DNA of 64,000 bases from an uncultured Eubacteriales bacterium (GCA_934446065.1 CAKSDP010000003.1:35349-99348); one strand, 5' to 3'. Counted from the stretch's first letter, positions 1 through 9,622 are shown. Made by a program: numbers and translations. Notes: generated by a model not told the origin, from the letters alone.

Positions 1-278
1 TCGCATCGGCGTTTGTATCATGCGGGATGATCTCCTCGATAAAGAAGGGGCTGTCCCTCTCCGGTCGCGACACTGCCGTTGTTTCGGCGGAGCGATTCAT
101 TCTGAAGGAGTATGACGGGAGGATCGGGGTTTTCGTTCCCGGCGATGACACGCCGAGCGAGATCGTACCTGTATACGTATTATATCTGCCCGAAGCCGAC
201 CGCAAGGCGCTTGCAAGCGGGATCAGTGTATCAGGCAGAAAAGCGCTGCGCGCGATGATCGACGATTTTCAGAGCTGA
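1..278 (+). CDS. C-terminal part of a BofC-like small protein (5' end outside window)
   Basis: The frame is open from the first bases of the window to a TGA at 276-278, so the 5' end is probably missing; an ATG at 27 has no Shine-Dalgarno site in front of it. The visible residues include an ILKEYDGRIGVF strand, a VYVLYLPEADRKALASGI helix region and end in DDFQS. From memory this pattern resembles the BofC C-terminal-like domain seen in many clostridial small membrane-anchored proteins, where a signal or anchor helix precedes it. The few residues before ATG 27 (ASAFVSCG) would fit the end of such a hydrophobic segment. It converges on dnaE with a 2-bp gap. The function is unknown, the family link is tentative, and the alternative is an unrelated short ORF. 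Confidence 0.5.
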   Translation, partial: ASAFVSCGMISSIKKGLSLSGRDTAVVSAERFILKEYDGRIGVFVPGDDTPSEIVPVYVLYLPEADRKALASGISVSGRKALRAMIDDFQS

Positions 279-280
279 AA

Positions 281-3200
281 TTACTTCAGGACAACCGAAT
301 CGTCTCCGAGTATGCCGCGCAGGACCGACAGTGCCATCGGCGACGCGCTCGTCGCAAGTCCGGTGTTTTTCACATACGATGAGGTCACCGTATTATAGTA
401 CACGACGGGCACCGCGCCGTCGAATATCGCAAATATGCTCTCAAGCCTTCGCAAAAGCTTTTCATCGGTCATATCAAATCTGATATAGAGGCGGCGGGGT
501 TTCGGCGGGGTCTGCGGCGGTGTTTGTGTTTGCGGAGGTGCCGGTGCTTTGCGGGGAGTTTCCCGTCTTTCGGGGACCGGAACGGATACGGCTTTTCTTA
601 TATGCTCGTTATCAATGAGTACAAAAAGCTCGTTGCAGATCAGTCGCGGGGCATCATCGTCCTTTGCGGAAAGCGTTCCGCTGACGCAGATGGGAGAATC
701 GGTATTGATGAGGTAGCCGACGTGCTCGAAAGCGTTCGGGAATATGATGACCTCGATCTCGCCCGAACCGTCCTCAAGGGTGACGAACGCCATCTTTCCG
801 CCCTTGCGTGTATCCTTGATCGTTCTGCGGGTAACTGAGCCGCAGATAACAAACACAGATGCCGCGGCGTCTCCGCGATCGAACGATTCGCGAAGCGACG
901 ATATTTTCACGGGGGAGATGAGCGCGGTATGCTCGCTGTAATCGTCGAGAATATGGCCGGAGGCGAACACGCCGAGATACTCCTTTTCAAGGAACAGCTT
1001 GTCCCGCACGCTCATCTCCGGGATCTGCGGAAGCTCAAGATGCGGCATCATGCTCTGCTCCGTTATTCCGTCGAACATACCGAGCTGACCCGTATCCTCG
1101 TGCTTTGCGGAAAGCTCTATCGCGGTGTCGAGCGTTGCCGCCATACGGCTGCGGTACTCGCCGAGGCTGTCGAGTGCGCCCGATTTTACAAGGGCTTCAA
1201 GCTGACGCCGATTCAGAGAATGATCTGCGGCACGCGTCAGAAAATCGACATAGCTCGTGTACTCTCCACGGCTCTCGCGTTCGGCTATGAGTACGCGGGC
1301 GTAGCTGTCTCCGACATTGCGCACGGCGGAGAGCGGGAATCTCACCGAATTATTCTCTGCGTGAAACTCCGTATAGCTGCGGTTTATATCGGGCGGAAGC
1401 ACGGCGATGCCCTGCTTTGCATACTCGCTTATATACTCCGATATTTTCGCGGGATTGCCGATAACGGAGGTAAGCAGTGCGCAGAAATACTCAAGCGGAT
1501 ATCTGCATTTGAGGTACGCCGTTCTGTACGACAGCACGGCATATGCTGCGGCGTGGCTCTTATTGAATGCATAGCTTGAGAAGCCGACGATATCGTCGAA
1601 GAGGCGTGCGACCTCGTTTGCGTCAAGCCCTCGCTCGGCTGCGCCCGCGTAAAAATGCTCGCGTTCCCGCTCAAGCTCGTCGAGATGCTTTTTCGCGATC
1701 GCGCGGCGGACTATATCCGCCTGTCCGTATGAATATCCCGCTACCGTGCGGAATATCTGCATGACCTGCTCCTGATAGACGATACAGCCATACGTATCGG
1801 CAAGGATCTCGGCTACGCCGGGGATATTATATCCGCCGCCCGCTCCGCCGTTCCGGTTCTCGATATAGTGAGGGATAAAATCCATGGGGCCGGGGCGGTA
1901 CAGGGCAATTGCGGCGATTATCTCCTCGAAGCGGTTCGGTTTCAGCTGCTGGAGCATCTGCTTCATACCGCTGCTCTCAAGCTGAAACACACCGTCAGTC
2001 TTTCCGCGCGATATCATACGGTACACGTCCGGATCGTCGTCCGGCACGCGGTCTATACGAAAATCAGGCACGCTCTCGCGTATCTGCCGCTCTGCGGCGT
2101 CGATGATCGTAAGATAGCGGAGTGCGAGAAAATCGAATTTCAGGAGTCCGAGCTCGGCGACGCCCTCCATGGTATACTGCGTGACGATGACCCCGCCGTT
2201 GTCGCTTACGGGGACGTAGTGTGTCACCGGCTCCTTGGTTATAACGACGCCGGCGGCGTGGGTCGAGGCATGGCGCGGCATTCCCTCAAGCGCACGTGAT
2301 ATATCGATAAGTCGGCGCACGGCGGCATCGGATTCGTAAAGCTCGCGCAGTTCGCGGCTGCGCATTGCGTCGTCAAGCGTAATGCCGAGGTCGCGCGGGA
2401 TAAGCTTTGCCACGCGGTCGCACTCGGAATAGCTCATTCCGAGCGCGCGTCCGGCGTCACGTATGACGGCTCTTGCCGCCATTGTACCGAACGTGATTAT
2501 CTGAGCGACGCGGTCATGCCCGTACTTTTCGCGCACATACTCGATGACCTCATCGCGGCGGTTATAGCAGAAATCAATATCGAAATCGGGCATACTGACG
2601 CGCTCGGGATTGAGAAAGCGCTCAAACAGCAGATCATATTTTATGGGGTCGATATCGGTGATCCCGCAGAGGAAGGCGACAAGGCTTCCGGCGCCCGAGC
2701 CTCTGCCGGGGCCCACGGGGATTCCATGGCTTTTGGCGTAATTCACGAAATCCCATACGATGAGGAAATACTCGGAATACCCCATTTGCGAAATGACGGA
2801 CAGCTCGTAGTCCATGCGCTCCCGATAGACCGCGATATCAGCCGAGAGAGCGAACGCGCCGTCGCCGAATCGCGAGGACATCCCGCACTCGGCAAGCTCC
2901 CGCAGGTACGAGTCACCGGTAACTCCGCTCGGCAGATCGTATGACGGCAGGAGCGTTTTTCCCGTTTCAAAATCGAAATTGCACATCTCGGCGATGCGCA
3001 CCGTATTCTCTATCGCGCCCTCGTACTCGCCGAAGAGCGCTGCCATCTCATCGCCGGATTTGAAATAGAACTCGTTTGTTTCAAATCCGATCGGTCTGCC
3101 GTCGGTAATAGTGCTGTTCGTCTGTATGCACATAAGGATCGCCTGACTCTCGGCATCGGTCTTACGCAGATAATGGACGTCGTTCGTCGCCGCCATCGGA

Positions 3201-3796
3201 ATACGGCACTCGCGTGCAAGGCGGACGAGCTCGGGAAGGATACGCGCCTGCTCGGCGATCCCGTGATCCTGAAGCTCAATATAGTAATTGCCCTCGCCGA
3301 AGATCTCCTTCATCTGCATGGCATGGCGGCACGCGTCGTCAAAATCGCCTGCGGCAAGTGCGCGCGGGATATATCCGGCGAGGCACGCGGAAAGCGCACA
3401 AAGCCCCTCAGAGTGTTCTCTGAGAAGCTCCATATCTATTCTCGGCTTTGAATAGAATCCCTCGATAAACGCGCGGGACACCATATATATCAGGTTTTCG
3501 TACCCTTTTTTATTTTTGACGAGCAGGATCAGGTGATAGCTTTTGGAATCGACGCCGTGCTCCTTGTCCGTCATCCTGCGAGGAGCGACATAGACCTCAC
3601 ATCCGATTATCGGCTTGACTCCGCACTTTTTACACTCGTCGTAGAATTTCAGTGCGCCGTACATAACACCGTGATCCGTTATCGCAACGGCGCTCATCCC
3701 CTGCTCCTTTGCCATTTTCGGAATATCGGAGATACGGCACGCTCCGTCAAGCAGGCTGTACTCGCTGTGCAGGTGCAGATGAACAAAATCAGTCAT
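281..3796 (-). CDS. dnaE: DNA polymerase III subunit alpha (DnaE type)
   Basis: Replicative DNA polymerase catalytic subunit, 1171 aa, the usual length for DnaE rather than the longer PolC, and without an inserted exonuclease domain. The PHP domain starts at residue 5 with HLHLHSEYSLLDG and has DHG at 41-43. The polymerase active-site region carries GPGRGSGAGS (362-371) and PDFDID (403-408) with the catalytic aspartates. A helix-hairpin-helix and an OB-fold near the C-terminus are followed by a Pro/Thr-rich linker and a short mixed tail that ends in SVVLK. The start ATG is preceded by GGAAAGGAG. It lies 16 bp after whiA and is the last gene of the murB-whiA-dnaE end of the operon. Firmicutes with this gene usually also have PolC, which would be elsewhere. 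Confidence 0.97.
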   Translation of the reverse strand: MTDFVHLHLHSEYSLLDGACRISDIPKMAKEQGMSAVAITDHGVMYGALKFYDECKKCGVKPIIGCEVYVAPRRMTDKEHGVDSKSYHLILLVKNKKGYENLIYMVSRAFIEGFYSKPRIDMELLREHSEGLCALSACLAGYIPRALAAGDFDDACRHAMQMKEIFGEGNYYIELQDHGIAEQARILPELVRLARECRIPMAATNDVHYLRKTDAESQAILMCIQTNSTITDGRPIGFETNEFYFKSGDEMAALFGEYEGAIENTVRIAEMCNFDFETGKTLLPSYDLPSGVTGDSYLRELAECGMSSRFGDGAFALSADIAVYRERMDYELSVISQMGYSEYFLIVWDFVNYAKSHGIPVGPGRGSGAGSLVAFLCGITDIDPIKYDLLFERFLNPERVSMPDFDIDFCYNRRDEVIEYVREKYGHDRVAQIITFGTMAARAVIRDAGRALGMSYSECDRVAKLIPRDLGITLDDAMRSRELRELYESDAAVRRLIDISRALEGMPRHASTHAAGVVITKEPVTHYVPVSDNGGVIVTQYTMEGVAELGLLKFDFLALRYLTIIDAAERQIRESVPDFRIDRVPDDDPDVYRMISRGKTDGVFQLESSGMKQMLQQLKPNRFEEIIAAIALYRPGPMDFIPHYIENRNGGAGGGYNIPGVAEILADTYGCIVYQEQVMQIFRTVAGYSYGQADIVRRAIAKKHLDELEREREHFYAGAAERGLDANEVARLFDDIVGFSSYAFNKSHAAAYAVLSYRTAYLKCRYPLEYFCALLTSVIGNPAKISEYISEYAKQGIAVLPPDINRSYTEFHAENNSVRFPLSAVRNVGDSYARVLIAERESRGEYTSYVDFLTRAADHSLNRRQLEALVKSGALDSLGEYRSRMAATLDTAIELSAKHEDTGQLGMFDGITEQSMMPHLELPQIPEMSVRDKLFLEKEYLGVFASGHILDDYSEHTALISPVKISSLRESFDRGDAAASVFVICGSVTRRTIKDTRKGGKMAFVTLEDGSGEIEVIIFPNAFEHVGYLINTDSPICVSGTLSAKDDDAPRLICNELFVLIDNEHIRKAVSVPVPERRETPRKAPAPPQTQTPPQTPPKPRRLYIRFDMTDEKLLRRLESIFAIFDGAVPVVYYNTVTSSYVKNTGLATSASPMALSVLRGILGDDSVVLK

Positions 3797-3812
3797 ATAC
3801 GGCTCCTTTCCG

Positions 3813-4541
3813 TCAGGTGGTCTCTGACAGCTTTGATCTGTAAAAATCCGCTATTTTATCAAGTCTGTGCTTGACGCCGGATTTCGAGATCGGCGGGACG
3901 AATCTGCGCCCAAGCTCCGACATGGAATCATCGGGGTACTTGACACGGAGATTTGCGGTTTTCTTGAGGTCGCCCGTCAGCAGATCGAAAAATCCGCGCT
4001 CTTTCAACTCGTCGATTATGCGTATCTGCTCCTCGGACGCGCTCAGTATCTTCGCGATGTTCGCCGAATCGCAGTTGACCTGACGGTTCGTGTTCTCGCG
4101 CATTTCTCGCATGATCTTGGAGTCCATGACGCGGAACGATGCGGTTGCGGCACCGATATATCCGAGGAGATCCTCGATGGCGGTACTGCTCTTGAAATAG
4201 AGTATCTCCCGTCCCGATCTTTCGGTCGATCCCGCCTCAAATCCGGCAGCGGCAAGGACCTCTTTCGCGGCATTCGCCGACTGCTTGTCCGGGAACGCGA
4301 AATCGAGGTGATACCCCTTTGCGGGGTCAGTCACGCTGCCTGCGGCGACAAACAATCCTGCAACAAAATACGACAGGCAATCGCGGCACACAAGCCCGTT
4401 ATACCCGCGCATGATGCTTTTTGCGGGGTCGTCTCCGTCGAAGATCGTTTCTCCGTCTGATAAGGCGTGCGCACAGCATTTTTTTCTTATCTTCTGCGAG
4501 GTGATATGCTCCTTCACCTCGGCGGAAAAGCTCTTGTTCAT
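3813..4541 (-). CDS. whiA: DNA-binding protein WhiA (short form)
   Basis: WhiA is a LAGLIDADG-derived DNA-binding protein involved in cell division and chromosome segregation in Firmicutes and in sporulation in actinobacteria. The C-terminal helix-turn-helix part is clear: NRQVNCDSANIAKILSAS, then a LRVKYPDDSMSELG stretch and PPISKSGVKHRLDKI. The protein is only 242 aa, while family members are normally about 300-330 aa. The missing part is in the N-terminal LAGLIDADG region, which goes quickly from RKKCCAHAL to YFVAGLFVAAGSV. The start is 3 bp after the murB stop, and GTGGAG upstream can serve as the ribosome site. In many Firmicutes rapZ and yvcK lie between murB and whiA; here both are absent. 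Confidence 0.9.
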   Translation of the reverse strand: MNKSFSAEVKEHITSQKIRKKCCAHALSDGETIFDGDDPAKSIMRGYNGLVCRDCLSYFVAGLFVAAGSVTDPAKGYHLDFAFPDKQSANAAKEVLAAAGFEAGSTERSGREILYFKSSTAIEDLLGYIGAATASFRVMDSKIMREMRENTNRQVNCDSANIAKILSASEEQIRIIDELKERGFFDLLTGDLKKTANLRVKYPDDSMSELGRRFVPPISKSGVKHRLDKIADFYRSKLSETT

Positions 4542-4544
4542 CGC

Positions 4545-5453
4545 TTACTCCACGAAAATTATCTCGTTTTCTATATTGACGCCGAACTTCTCAAAAAGTA
4601 CCGACCTGATGTGATCCGACAGTGCACGCACATCGGCGGCGGTAGCTCCGCCCGTGTTCACAATGAATCCGGCGTGCTTCGGCGACACCTGAGCGCCGCC
4701 GACCGCATATCCCTTGAGTCCCGCTTCGTCTATCATTGCGGCGGTATATCTTCCGGGGACACGCTTGAACGCGCTTCCGGCACTCGGATACTCGAGAGGC
4801 TGCTTCTCACGACGCCTTGACATGAAATCGTCCATTTTGGCGCGGATGGATTCCGCATCTCCCATGTCGAGCGTGAATTTCGCCGAAACGATCAGCCGTT
4901 CCGGGTGAAATCTGTACACGCTCGTTCGATATCCGAAATCGTGGCACTCGAGCGGGATCGTTCGGCACTCGCCCGACTCCGTATCGTAATACGTACTCTC
5001 GGCGAGGACACCCGCGATCTCTCCGTCGTATGCGCCTGCGTTCATATAGATCGCGCCGCCGACACTGCCCGGGATACCGTAGGCAAACTCAAGCCCGGTA
5101 AGACCGCGGCGCATTGCGGCTACGGCAAGCTCAGTAAGGCTCACGCCCGCCGAAGCTGTGACGGATGTATTGTCAAACACTGTATCGGACATTGCGGTGG
5201 TGGTGATGACCGCTCCGGCAAATCCCTCGTCGGGATAGACGAGGTTTGACGATCTGCCGCACACAAACGCTCTGATGCCGAGCTTATTTGCGAGGTTCAC
5301 GGACTCCTCAAGCTCGCGGGCGCACGACGGCATGACGAAAAATCTCGCGCTGCCGCCGATTCTGAATGTTGAATGAGCTGACATCGGCTCGTTCTCGAGA
5401 TATTTCACCCCACGCCGCGTCAGCTCTGCGGCATATCCGCAAAAATCAGGCAT
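4545..5453 (-). CDS. murB: UDP-N-acetylenolpyruvoylglucosamine reductase
   Basis: MurB reduces UDP-GlcNAc-enolpyruvate to UDP-MurNAc with NADPH and FAD, the second committed step of peptidoglycan precursor synthesis in the cytoplasm. The FAD-binding domain has the GIPGSVGGAIYMNAGAYDGE signature, and the substrate domain has AGSAFKR with the catalytic serine. It ends NEIIFVE, with the conserved Glu near the C-terminus. About 302 aa and no extra loop domain suggest the short type II enzyme. A TTG-started frame extends to 5471, but its first codons are the ribosome site itself (GGAGGAG). I therefore place the start at ATG 5453, which overlaps the stop of the HAD gene by 8 bp and implies translational coupling. 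Confidence 0.95.
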   Translation of the reverse strand: MPDFCGYAAELTRRGVKYLENEPMSAHSTFRIGGSARFFVMPSCARELEESVNLANKLGIRAFVCGRSSNLVYPDEGFAGAVITTTAMSDTVFDNTSVTASAGVSLTELAVAAMRRGLTGLEFAYGIPGSVGGAIYMNAGAYDGEIAGVLAESTYYDTESGECRTIPLECHDFGYRTSVYRFHPERLIVSAKFTLDMGDAESIRAKMDDFMSRRREKQPLEYPSAGSAFKRVPGRYTAAMIDEAGLKGYAVGGAQVSPKHAGFIVNTGGATAADVRALSDHIRSVLFEKFGVNIENEIIFVE

Positions 5454-6162
5454 CACAGCACTCCTCCGCAAGAAATATATTAAGTATATCGGATATACTC
5501 TTTACAGTATATGTTGCACTGCACGGCGGATATTCGCGCCCACGTGTCACGAGGACGGAATCAAGCCCTGACGCCTCAGCTCCGCCTATATCGGAGGTCA
5601 CGGAATCGCCGACGACGACGTAGTGCGAACGGTCGCTGTCACCGACGGAGCGCAGAACAAAATCAAAAAACTCCGGCGACGGCTTATTTTTCCCGATATC
5701 CTCGGAGATAAATAGACCTGACAGGTACGGCGCGAGCGGCGAATTGTCAAGTCTGCCGTGCTGCACCGACGACGTACCGTTTGTCACAATGTACAGGCGG
5801 TACTTCTGCGCAAGCTTTTTGCAGGTTTCAAGCACACCGGGGACGAGCATTCCCTCGTGAGAAAGCGATATCATATATTCGGCGGCAAAGGAGGGGGCGT
5901 TTGTCTCAGAGAGGACGCCGCTTTCGCGGAAGACGCGTGAAAAGCGCTCGATTTTAAGCTTTTCGCGCGTGGTCTCGCCGCGCTCGAGAGCCTTCCACAG
6001 CTCGTCATTTACGCGATGATACAGCGAGTACAGGGCACAAGGCTCGTAATCGCCCTCGGGCGAGAAGCGGGCAAGCGTATGGAAAAACGCAGCCCGCTCA
6101 GCCGCCGCGAAGTCAAGGAGAGTATCGTCCGCGTCGAGGAGAATGTATTTATAATTCATCAT
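5446..6162 (-). CDS. HAD-superfamily hydrolase, YjjG/pyrimidine nucleotidase-like
   Basis: Haloacid-dehalogenase phosphatase of 238 aa. Motif I is LLDADDTLLDF (residues 8-18), motif II is IVTNGTS, motif III is the Lys in GKNKPSPEFFDFVL, and motif IV is VVGDSVTSDIGGA. An alpha-helical cap lies between motifs I and II. The DxDDT form and overall layout fit the YjjG/YfnB subgroup, which in some bacteria dephosphorylates pyrimidine nucleoside monophosphates, but substrate choice cannot be read from sequence. The start overlaps the tyrS stop by 4 bp (ATGA) and the end overlaps murB by 8 bp, so it is embedded in the operon. Confidence 0.88.
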   Translation of the reverse strand: MMNYKYILLDADDTLLDFAAAERAAFFHTLARFSPEGDYEPCALYSLYHRVNDELWKALERGETTREKLKIERFSRVFRESGVLSETNAPSFAAEYMISLSHEGMLVPGVLETCKKLAQKYRLYIVTNGTSSVQHGRLDNSPLAPYLSGLFISEDIGKNKPSPEFFDFVLRSVGDSDRSHYVVVGDSVTSDIGGAEASGLDSVLVTRGREYPPCSATYTVKSISDILNIFLAEECCDA

Positions 6163-7382
6163 TTGACAAGGAAACGGCGGAAGTTCTTCTTTCCCTTACG
6201 GACGATGAGTCCGTCGGCAAAAGTTGCGATATTGACCGTCTCGTCGAAGCGCTCCGCTTTGGTCTCGCCGTAAATGACGCCGCCCTGTGCGATCAGGCGC
6301 TTTGCCTCGCCCTTGGAGGGAGCCATTTTTCCGACGACGAGCAGATCTGCGATACCGATCTTGCCGTCCGTGAAATCGGAGGCGGAAAGCTCGGTCGTGG
6401 GCATATCCTCGGACGCTCCGCCTGCCGCGAACACGGCTCTTGCCGCCTCAAGTGCGCGGTCTGCCTCGTCTTTGCCGTGGATCATCGCGGTCACCTCATA
6501 CGCAAGCTTTTCCTTTGCGCGGTTGATATCGCTTCCGTCGAGGTGCTCGTACTCGGCGATCTCCTCGAGCGGCATGAACGTCAGCATCTTCATGCAGTTG
6601 ATGACGTCGGCGTCGGCGATATTTCTCCAATACTGGAAGAACTCGTAGGGGGAGACTCTGTCCGCGTCGAGCCAGAGTGCGCCCCTCTCGGTCTTACCCA
6701 TCTTCTTGCCCTCGCTCGTGAGCAGGAGCTTGAACGTAAGTCCGTAGACATCGCGTCCGGTCTTGCGGCGGACAAGCTCGACGCCGCCGATGATGTTCGA
6801 CCACTGGTCGTCGCCGCCCATCTCGAGCGTGCAGCCGTAATCCTGATTCAGGCGGTAGAAGTCGTAGCTCTGCATGGTCATATAGTTGAACTCGAGGAAG
6901 GTGAGTCCGGAATCAAGGCGCGACTTATAGCACTCCGCGCCAAGCATTCTGTTGACGGTGAAATGCGGGCCTACCTCGCGGATATAATCAATATAATTCA
7001 TTCCGAGAAGCCAGTCGCCGTTGTTGACGAACAGAGCCTTTCCGTCGGAGGTGTCGATGAATCTGCCCATCTGAGCCTTGAGGTGCTCGATGTTGTTCGC
7101 GATCTCCTCCTTGGTCATCATACGGCGCATATCGTTCTTACCCGAGGGGTCGCCGATCATGGCGGTACCGCCGCCGAAGACCGCGATCGGTCTGTGGCCG
7201 GCTCTCTGCATATGTGCCATTATCTTCATCTGGATAAAGTGACCGATGTGGAGGCTGTCCGCCGTGGGGTCAAAACCGATATAGAACGTGGTTCCCTTGC
7301 CGTCGAGCAGCTTCTCGACCGCCTCCTCGTTCGTGCACTGCGCGATCATTCCTCTGTCTTTGAATTCCTTAAACAAGCTCAT
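6159..7382 (-). CDS. tyrS: Tyrosyl-tRNA synthetase
   Basis: Class I aminoacyl-tRNA synthetase that charges tRNA-Tyr, 407 aa. The HIGH motif is at residues 45-48 within PTADSLHIGHF; the KMSKS counterpart is KMGKT at 227-231. The tyrosine site has the GGDDQWSNI block, and a C-terminal S4-like RNA-binding domain begins around residue 335. The 48-bp gap to recN is too short for a T-box leader, so expression probably depends on the upstream operon. The ribosome site in front of the ATG is weak (AAGTGAAAAA). The 3' end overlaps the HAD gene by 4 bp. Confidence 0.96.
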   Translation of the reverse strand: MSLFKEFKDRGMIAQCTNEEAVEKLLDGKGTTFYIGFDPTADSLHIGHFIQMKIMAHMQRAGHRPIAVFGGGTAMIGDPSGKNDMRRMMTKEEIANNIEHLKAQMGRFIDTSDGKALFVNNGDWLLGMNYIDYIREVGPHFTVNRMLGAECYKSRLDSGLTFLEFNYMTMQSYDFYRLNQDYGCTLEMGGDDQWSNIIGGVELVRRKTGRDVYGLTFKLLLTSEGKKMGKTERGALWLDADRVSPYEFFQYWRNIADADVINCMKMLTFMPLEEIAEYEHLDGSDINRAKEKLAYEVTAMIHGKDEADRALEAARAVFAAGGASEDMPTTELSASDFTDGKIGIADLLVVGKMAPSKGEAKRLIAQGGVIYGETKAERFDETVNIATFADGLIVRKGKKNFRRFLVK

Positions 7383-7430
7383 TTTTTCACTTGGGGCATA
7401 CGCCCGCCTTTCCTTGTATTGTATATAGAT

Positions 7431-9119
7431 TTAATTTTTTGTGTTTTTCATGCCGTCGAGCATTTCCGCTGCGGCGGCTCTTTGCGCATCCGTTATATCG
7501 ACGCCGCCGATTATGCGGGATATTTCCCTGACGCGGCCGTCGCGGTCAAGCTCCTCGACGGTGCTTTCGGCTCTGCCCGAGACCTCGGTCTTGCGTATGA
7601 ACATATGATGATCGGCGAGGGATGCGATCTGCGGCGAATGTGTGACGCAGAGCACCTGTGCGCCGTCCGCGAGAGAGCGCAGCATACGCCCCATCTTCTC
7701 GGACGTACCGCCGGAAACTCCGGCGTCGATCTCATCAAATATATACGTATCTGCGGGATGCTTCTCGGCAAGAGCGCATTTCAGCGACAGCATGGCGCGC
7801 GCCATCTCGCCGCCCGAGGCACAGCGTCCCAGCTCTGCCGGAGGCTCGCCGGGGTTTGCAGATATCATAAACGTGACGTCGTCGCGGCCCGAAGCCGAAA
7901 ATCCGTCATGCTCGCCTGCGGCGGGGACTATTCTCACAAGGAACCGCACCTTAGGCATATCAAGCTCGGTCATATACGCGCACACCTTTGCCGACAACTC
8001 ATCTGCGGCGGCGCGGCGGCGCGCGGTAAGCGTATCCGCGATCTTCATTGCAGCCGCCCTCAGCTTCTCATAATCACGTTCAAGCTCATCTATAACGAGG
8101 TCGCTCGATTCGAGTCCGTCGAGGCGGGCTGCTGCGTCGGCTCTGAATTTCTTTATCTCGGCGATCGTTGCGCCGTACTTATTCTTCAGCCGATCGATCT
8201 GCCTCAGTCTCATTTCGGCGGCGTTTATCGTCCGCTCCGGATCGTCGTCCGTATCTATCACCGCTGCGGCGTCCTCAGCCATACCGATAAGCTCATACTT
8301 CATATTTTCAAGCCTTTCGGCGTACTCGTCCGCCTTATCCATCACGTCGCTCATCTGCCTGAAAGCGGCGGCGGCTCTGTCGATAAGGTACGGAGCCGAG
8401 CCTTTTTCAGAATCGGACAGCGCACGCGTTATCAGCGTGACGTGACGCGCAAGCTTGTCGGCGGCTCGCGCCTTTATGAGGATGCGCTCGAGCTTCTCGC
8501 ACTCGGCGTCATCCGAAAGCTTGGCTTTGTCGATCTCCTTTATCTGATACGACAGGATGTCGCTCATCATCGCTTTTTCCTTGATGCTCTCGCGGAAGCG
8601 TGCAAGCTCCGTCCTGTTGTCGAGCAGCTTGCGATAGAGTACGGAATACTCGTCCACGAGCGCTTCTGTCTCAGCATACTCGTCGAGCAGGCGCAGGTGG
8701 ACGGATCGGTCGGACAGGGCGCGGCTGTCGCTCTGCCCCGATATTCCGAGAAGAAAATCCGTCATCTCGCGCAGCGCCGCGATCGGCACGCTCTCGCCGT
8801 TGACCTTGGCGCTGCTCCTGCCGTCCGACGTAAAGCGGCGCACGATCTCGATCTCGCCGTTCTCGTCGGCTGCAAGCGACAGTCTCTCGGGCAGCGATTT
8901 TTTGTCCGCAACATCGAATATTGCACGCACGCTTGCAACCGTTTCGCCGCTACGCACCATATCCTTGGATGCTCTTGCACCGGCGATAAGCTCGAGGCTG
9001 TCGATAAGTATTGATTTTCCGGCGCCGGTCTCACCGGTCATGACGGTGAAGCCGTCGGAAAACTCAATATTCACAGACTTCGCAACCGCGATATTCTGTA
9101 TTGAAAGTGCGCGAAGCAC
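7431..9119 (-). CDS. recN: DNA repair protein RecN
   Basis: SMC-like ATPase that acts at DNA double-strand breaks, 562 aa. The N-terminal Walker A is GETGAGKS (29-36). A long coiled-coil middle with Glu/Lys/Arg/Ala-rich helices runs from about residue 150 to 380. The C-terminal half has the ABC signature region CASGGEMARAMLSLKCALA, Walker B TYIFDEIDAGVSGG and the VTHSPQIAS switch. It starts with GTG behind a strong GGAGGTGAT. It follows argR directly as in Bacillus and Clostridia. The usual next genes spoIVB and spo0A are not behind it; tyrS is. Confidence 0.97.
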   Translation of the reverse strand: MLRALSIQNIAVAKSVNIEFSDGFTVMTGETGAGKSILIDSLELIAGARASKDMVRSGETVASVRAIFDVADKKSLPERLSLAADENGEIEIVRRFTSDGRSSAKVNGESVPIAALREMTDFLLGISGQSDSRALSDRSVHLRLLDEYAETEALVDEYSVLYRKLLDNRTELARFRESIKEKAMMSDILSYQIKEIDKAKLSDDAECEKLERILIKARAADKLARHVTLITRALSDSEKGSAPYLIDRAAAAFRQMSDVMDKADEYAERLENMKYELIGMAEDAAAVIDTDDDPERTINAAEMRLRQIDRLKNKYGATIAEIKKFRADAAARLDGLESSDLVIDELERDYEKLRAAAMKIADTLTARRRAAADELSAKVCAYMTELDMPKVRFLVRIVPAAGEHDGFSASGRDDVTFMISANPGEPPAELGRCASGGEMARAMLSLKCALAEKHPADTYIFDEIDAGVSGGTSEKMGRMLRSLADGAQVLCVTHSPQIASLADHHMFIRKTEVSGRAESTVEELDRDGRVREISRIIGGVDITDAQRAAAAEMLDGMKNTKN

Positions 9120-9135
9120 ACTATCACCTCCGGAT

Positions 9136-9588
9136 TCAGATTCCGGCAGACTTCTCCATCTGCCGCGAGAAATTTTTCGCCGCTTCCTCGCTCTTCGTGA
9201 CGACGATTATCGTATCGTCGCCCGCGACGCAGCCGAGCACCTCGTCCGATTTCTGCGAATCGACACCTGCCGCTACGGCGTTGGCAAGTCCGGGATACGT
9301 TTTGAGGACGACGATATTTCCGGCGCACGCCGCGCTCTTCAGCGAATGGGATATCGTGACGCCGTATACGGCGGTGCCGTCGTTTTTGCCGTCGTCCGGC
9401 AGGATGTACGTATATCTTCCGTCGGTTCCCTGCGCTTTTGTTATTTTCATTTCACGGATATCGCGCGACACAGTTGCCTGCGTCACATCGTATCCGGCGT
9501 CGCGGAGATGGCTTATAAGCTCATCCTGCGTTTCCACGCCGACATTCTTTATGATATCCGTTATTTTTTGCTGCCTCTTTGACTTCAT
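9136..9588 (-). CDS. argR: Arginine repressor ArgR/AhrC
   Basis: Hexameric arginine-responsive repressor, 150 aa. The N-terminal winged helix covers residues 1-70 (KRQQKITDIIKNVGVETQDE and VTQATVSRDIREMKI). The C-terminal oligomerisation and arginine-binding domain contains GNIVVLKTYPGLANAVAAGVD and GCVAGDDTIIVV, the latter holding the GDDT arginine-binding motif. The start ATG has AAGGGGAT upstream. It sits between nadK and recN, the standard clostridial order. It presumably controls arginine metabolism genes outside the window; I see no ARG box that I could support here. Confidence 0.95.
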   Translation of the reverse strand: MKSKRQQKITDIIKNVGVETQDELISHLRDAGYDVTQATVSRDIREMKITKAQGTDGRYTYILPDDGKNDGTAVYGVTISHSLKSAACAGNIVVLKTYPGLANAVAAGVDSQKSDEVLGCVAGDDTIIVVTKSEEAAKNFSRQMEKSAGI

Positions 9589-9622
9589 TTACCGAATCCC
9601 CTTCATCTGATCTGAAAATCCG

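Noticed and set aside
5454..5471. TTG start of murB six codons upstream
   Set aside because: These codons contain the GGAGGAG ribosome site for the ATG at 5453.
7383..7430. T-box leader for tyrS
   Set aside because: The gap to recN is only 48 bp and contains no specifier or antiterminator structure.
6477..9014. 845-codon open frame on the plus strand opposite tyrS and recN
   Set aside because: It is the complement of two clearly conserved genes; high-GC codon bias keeps the antisense frame open. No family motif or ribosome site.
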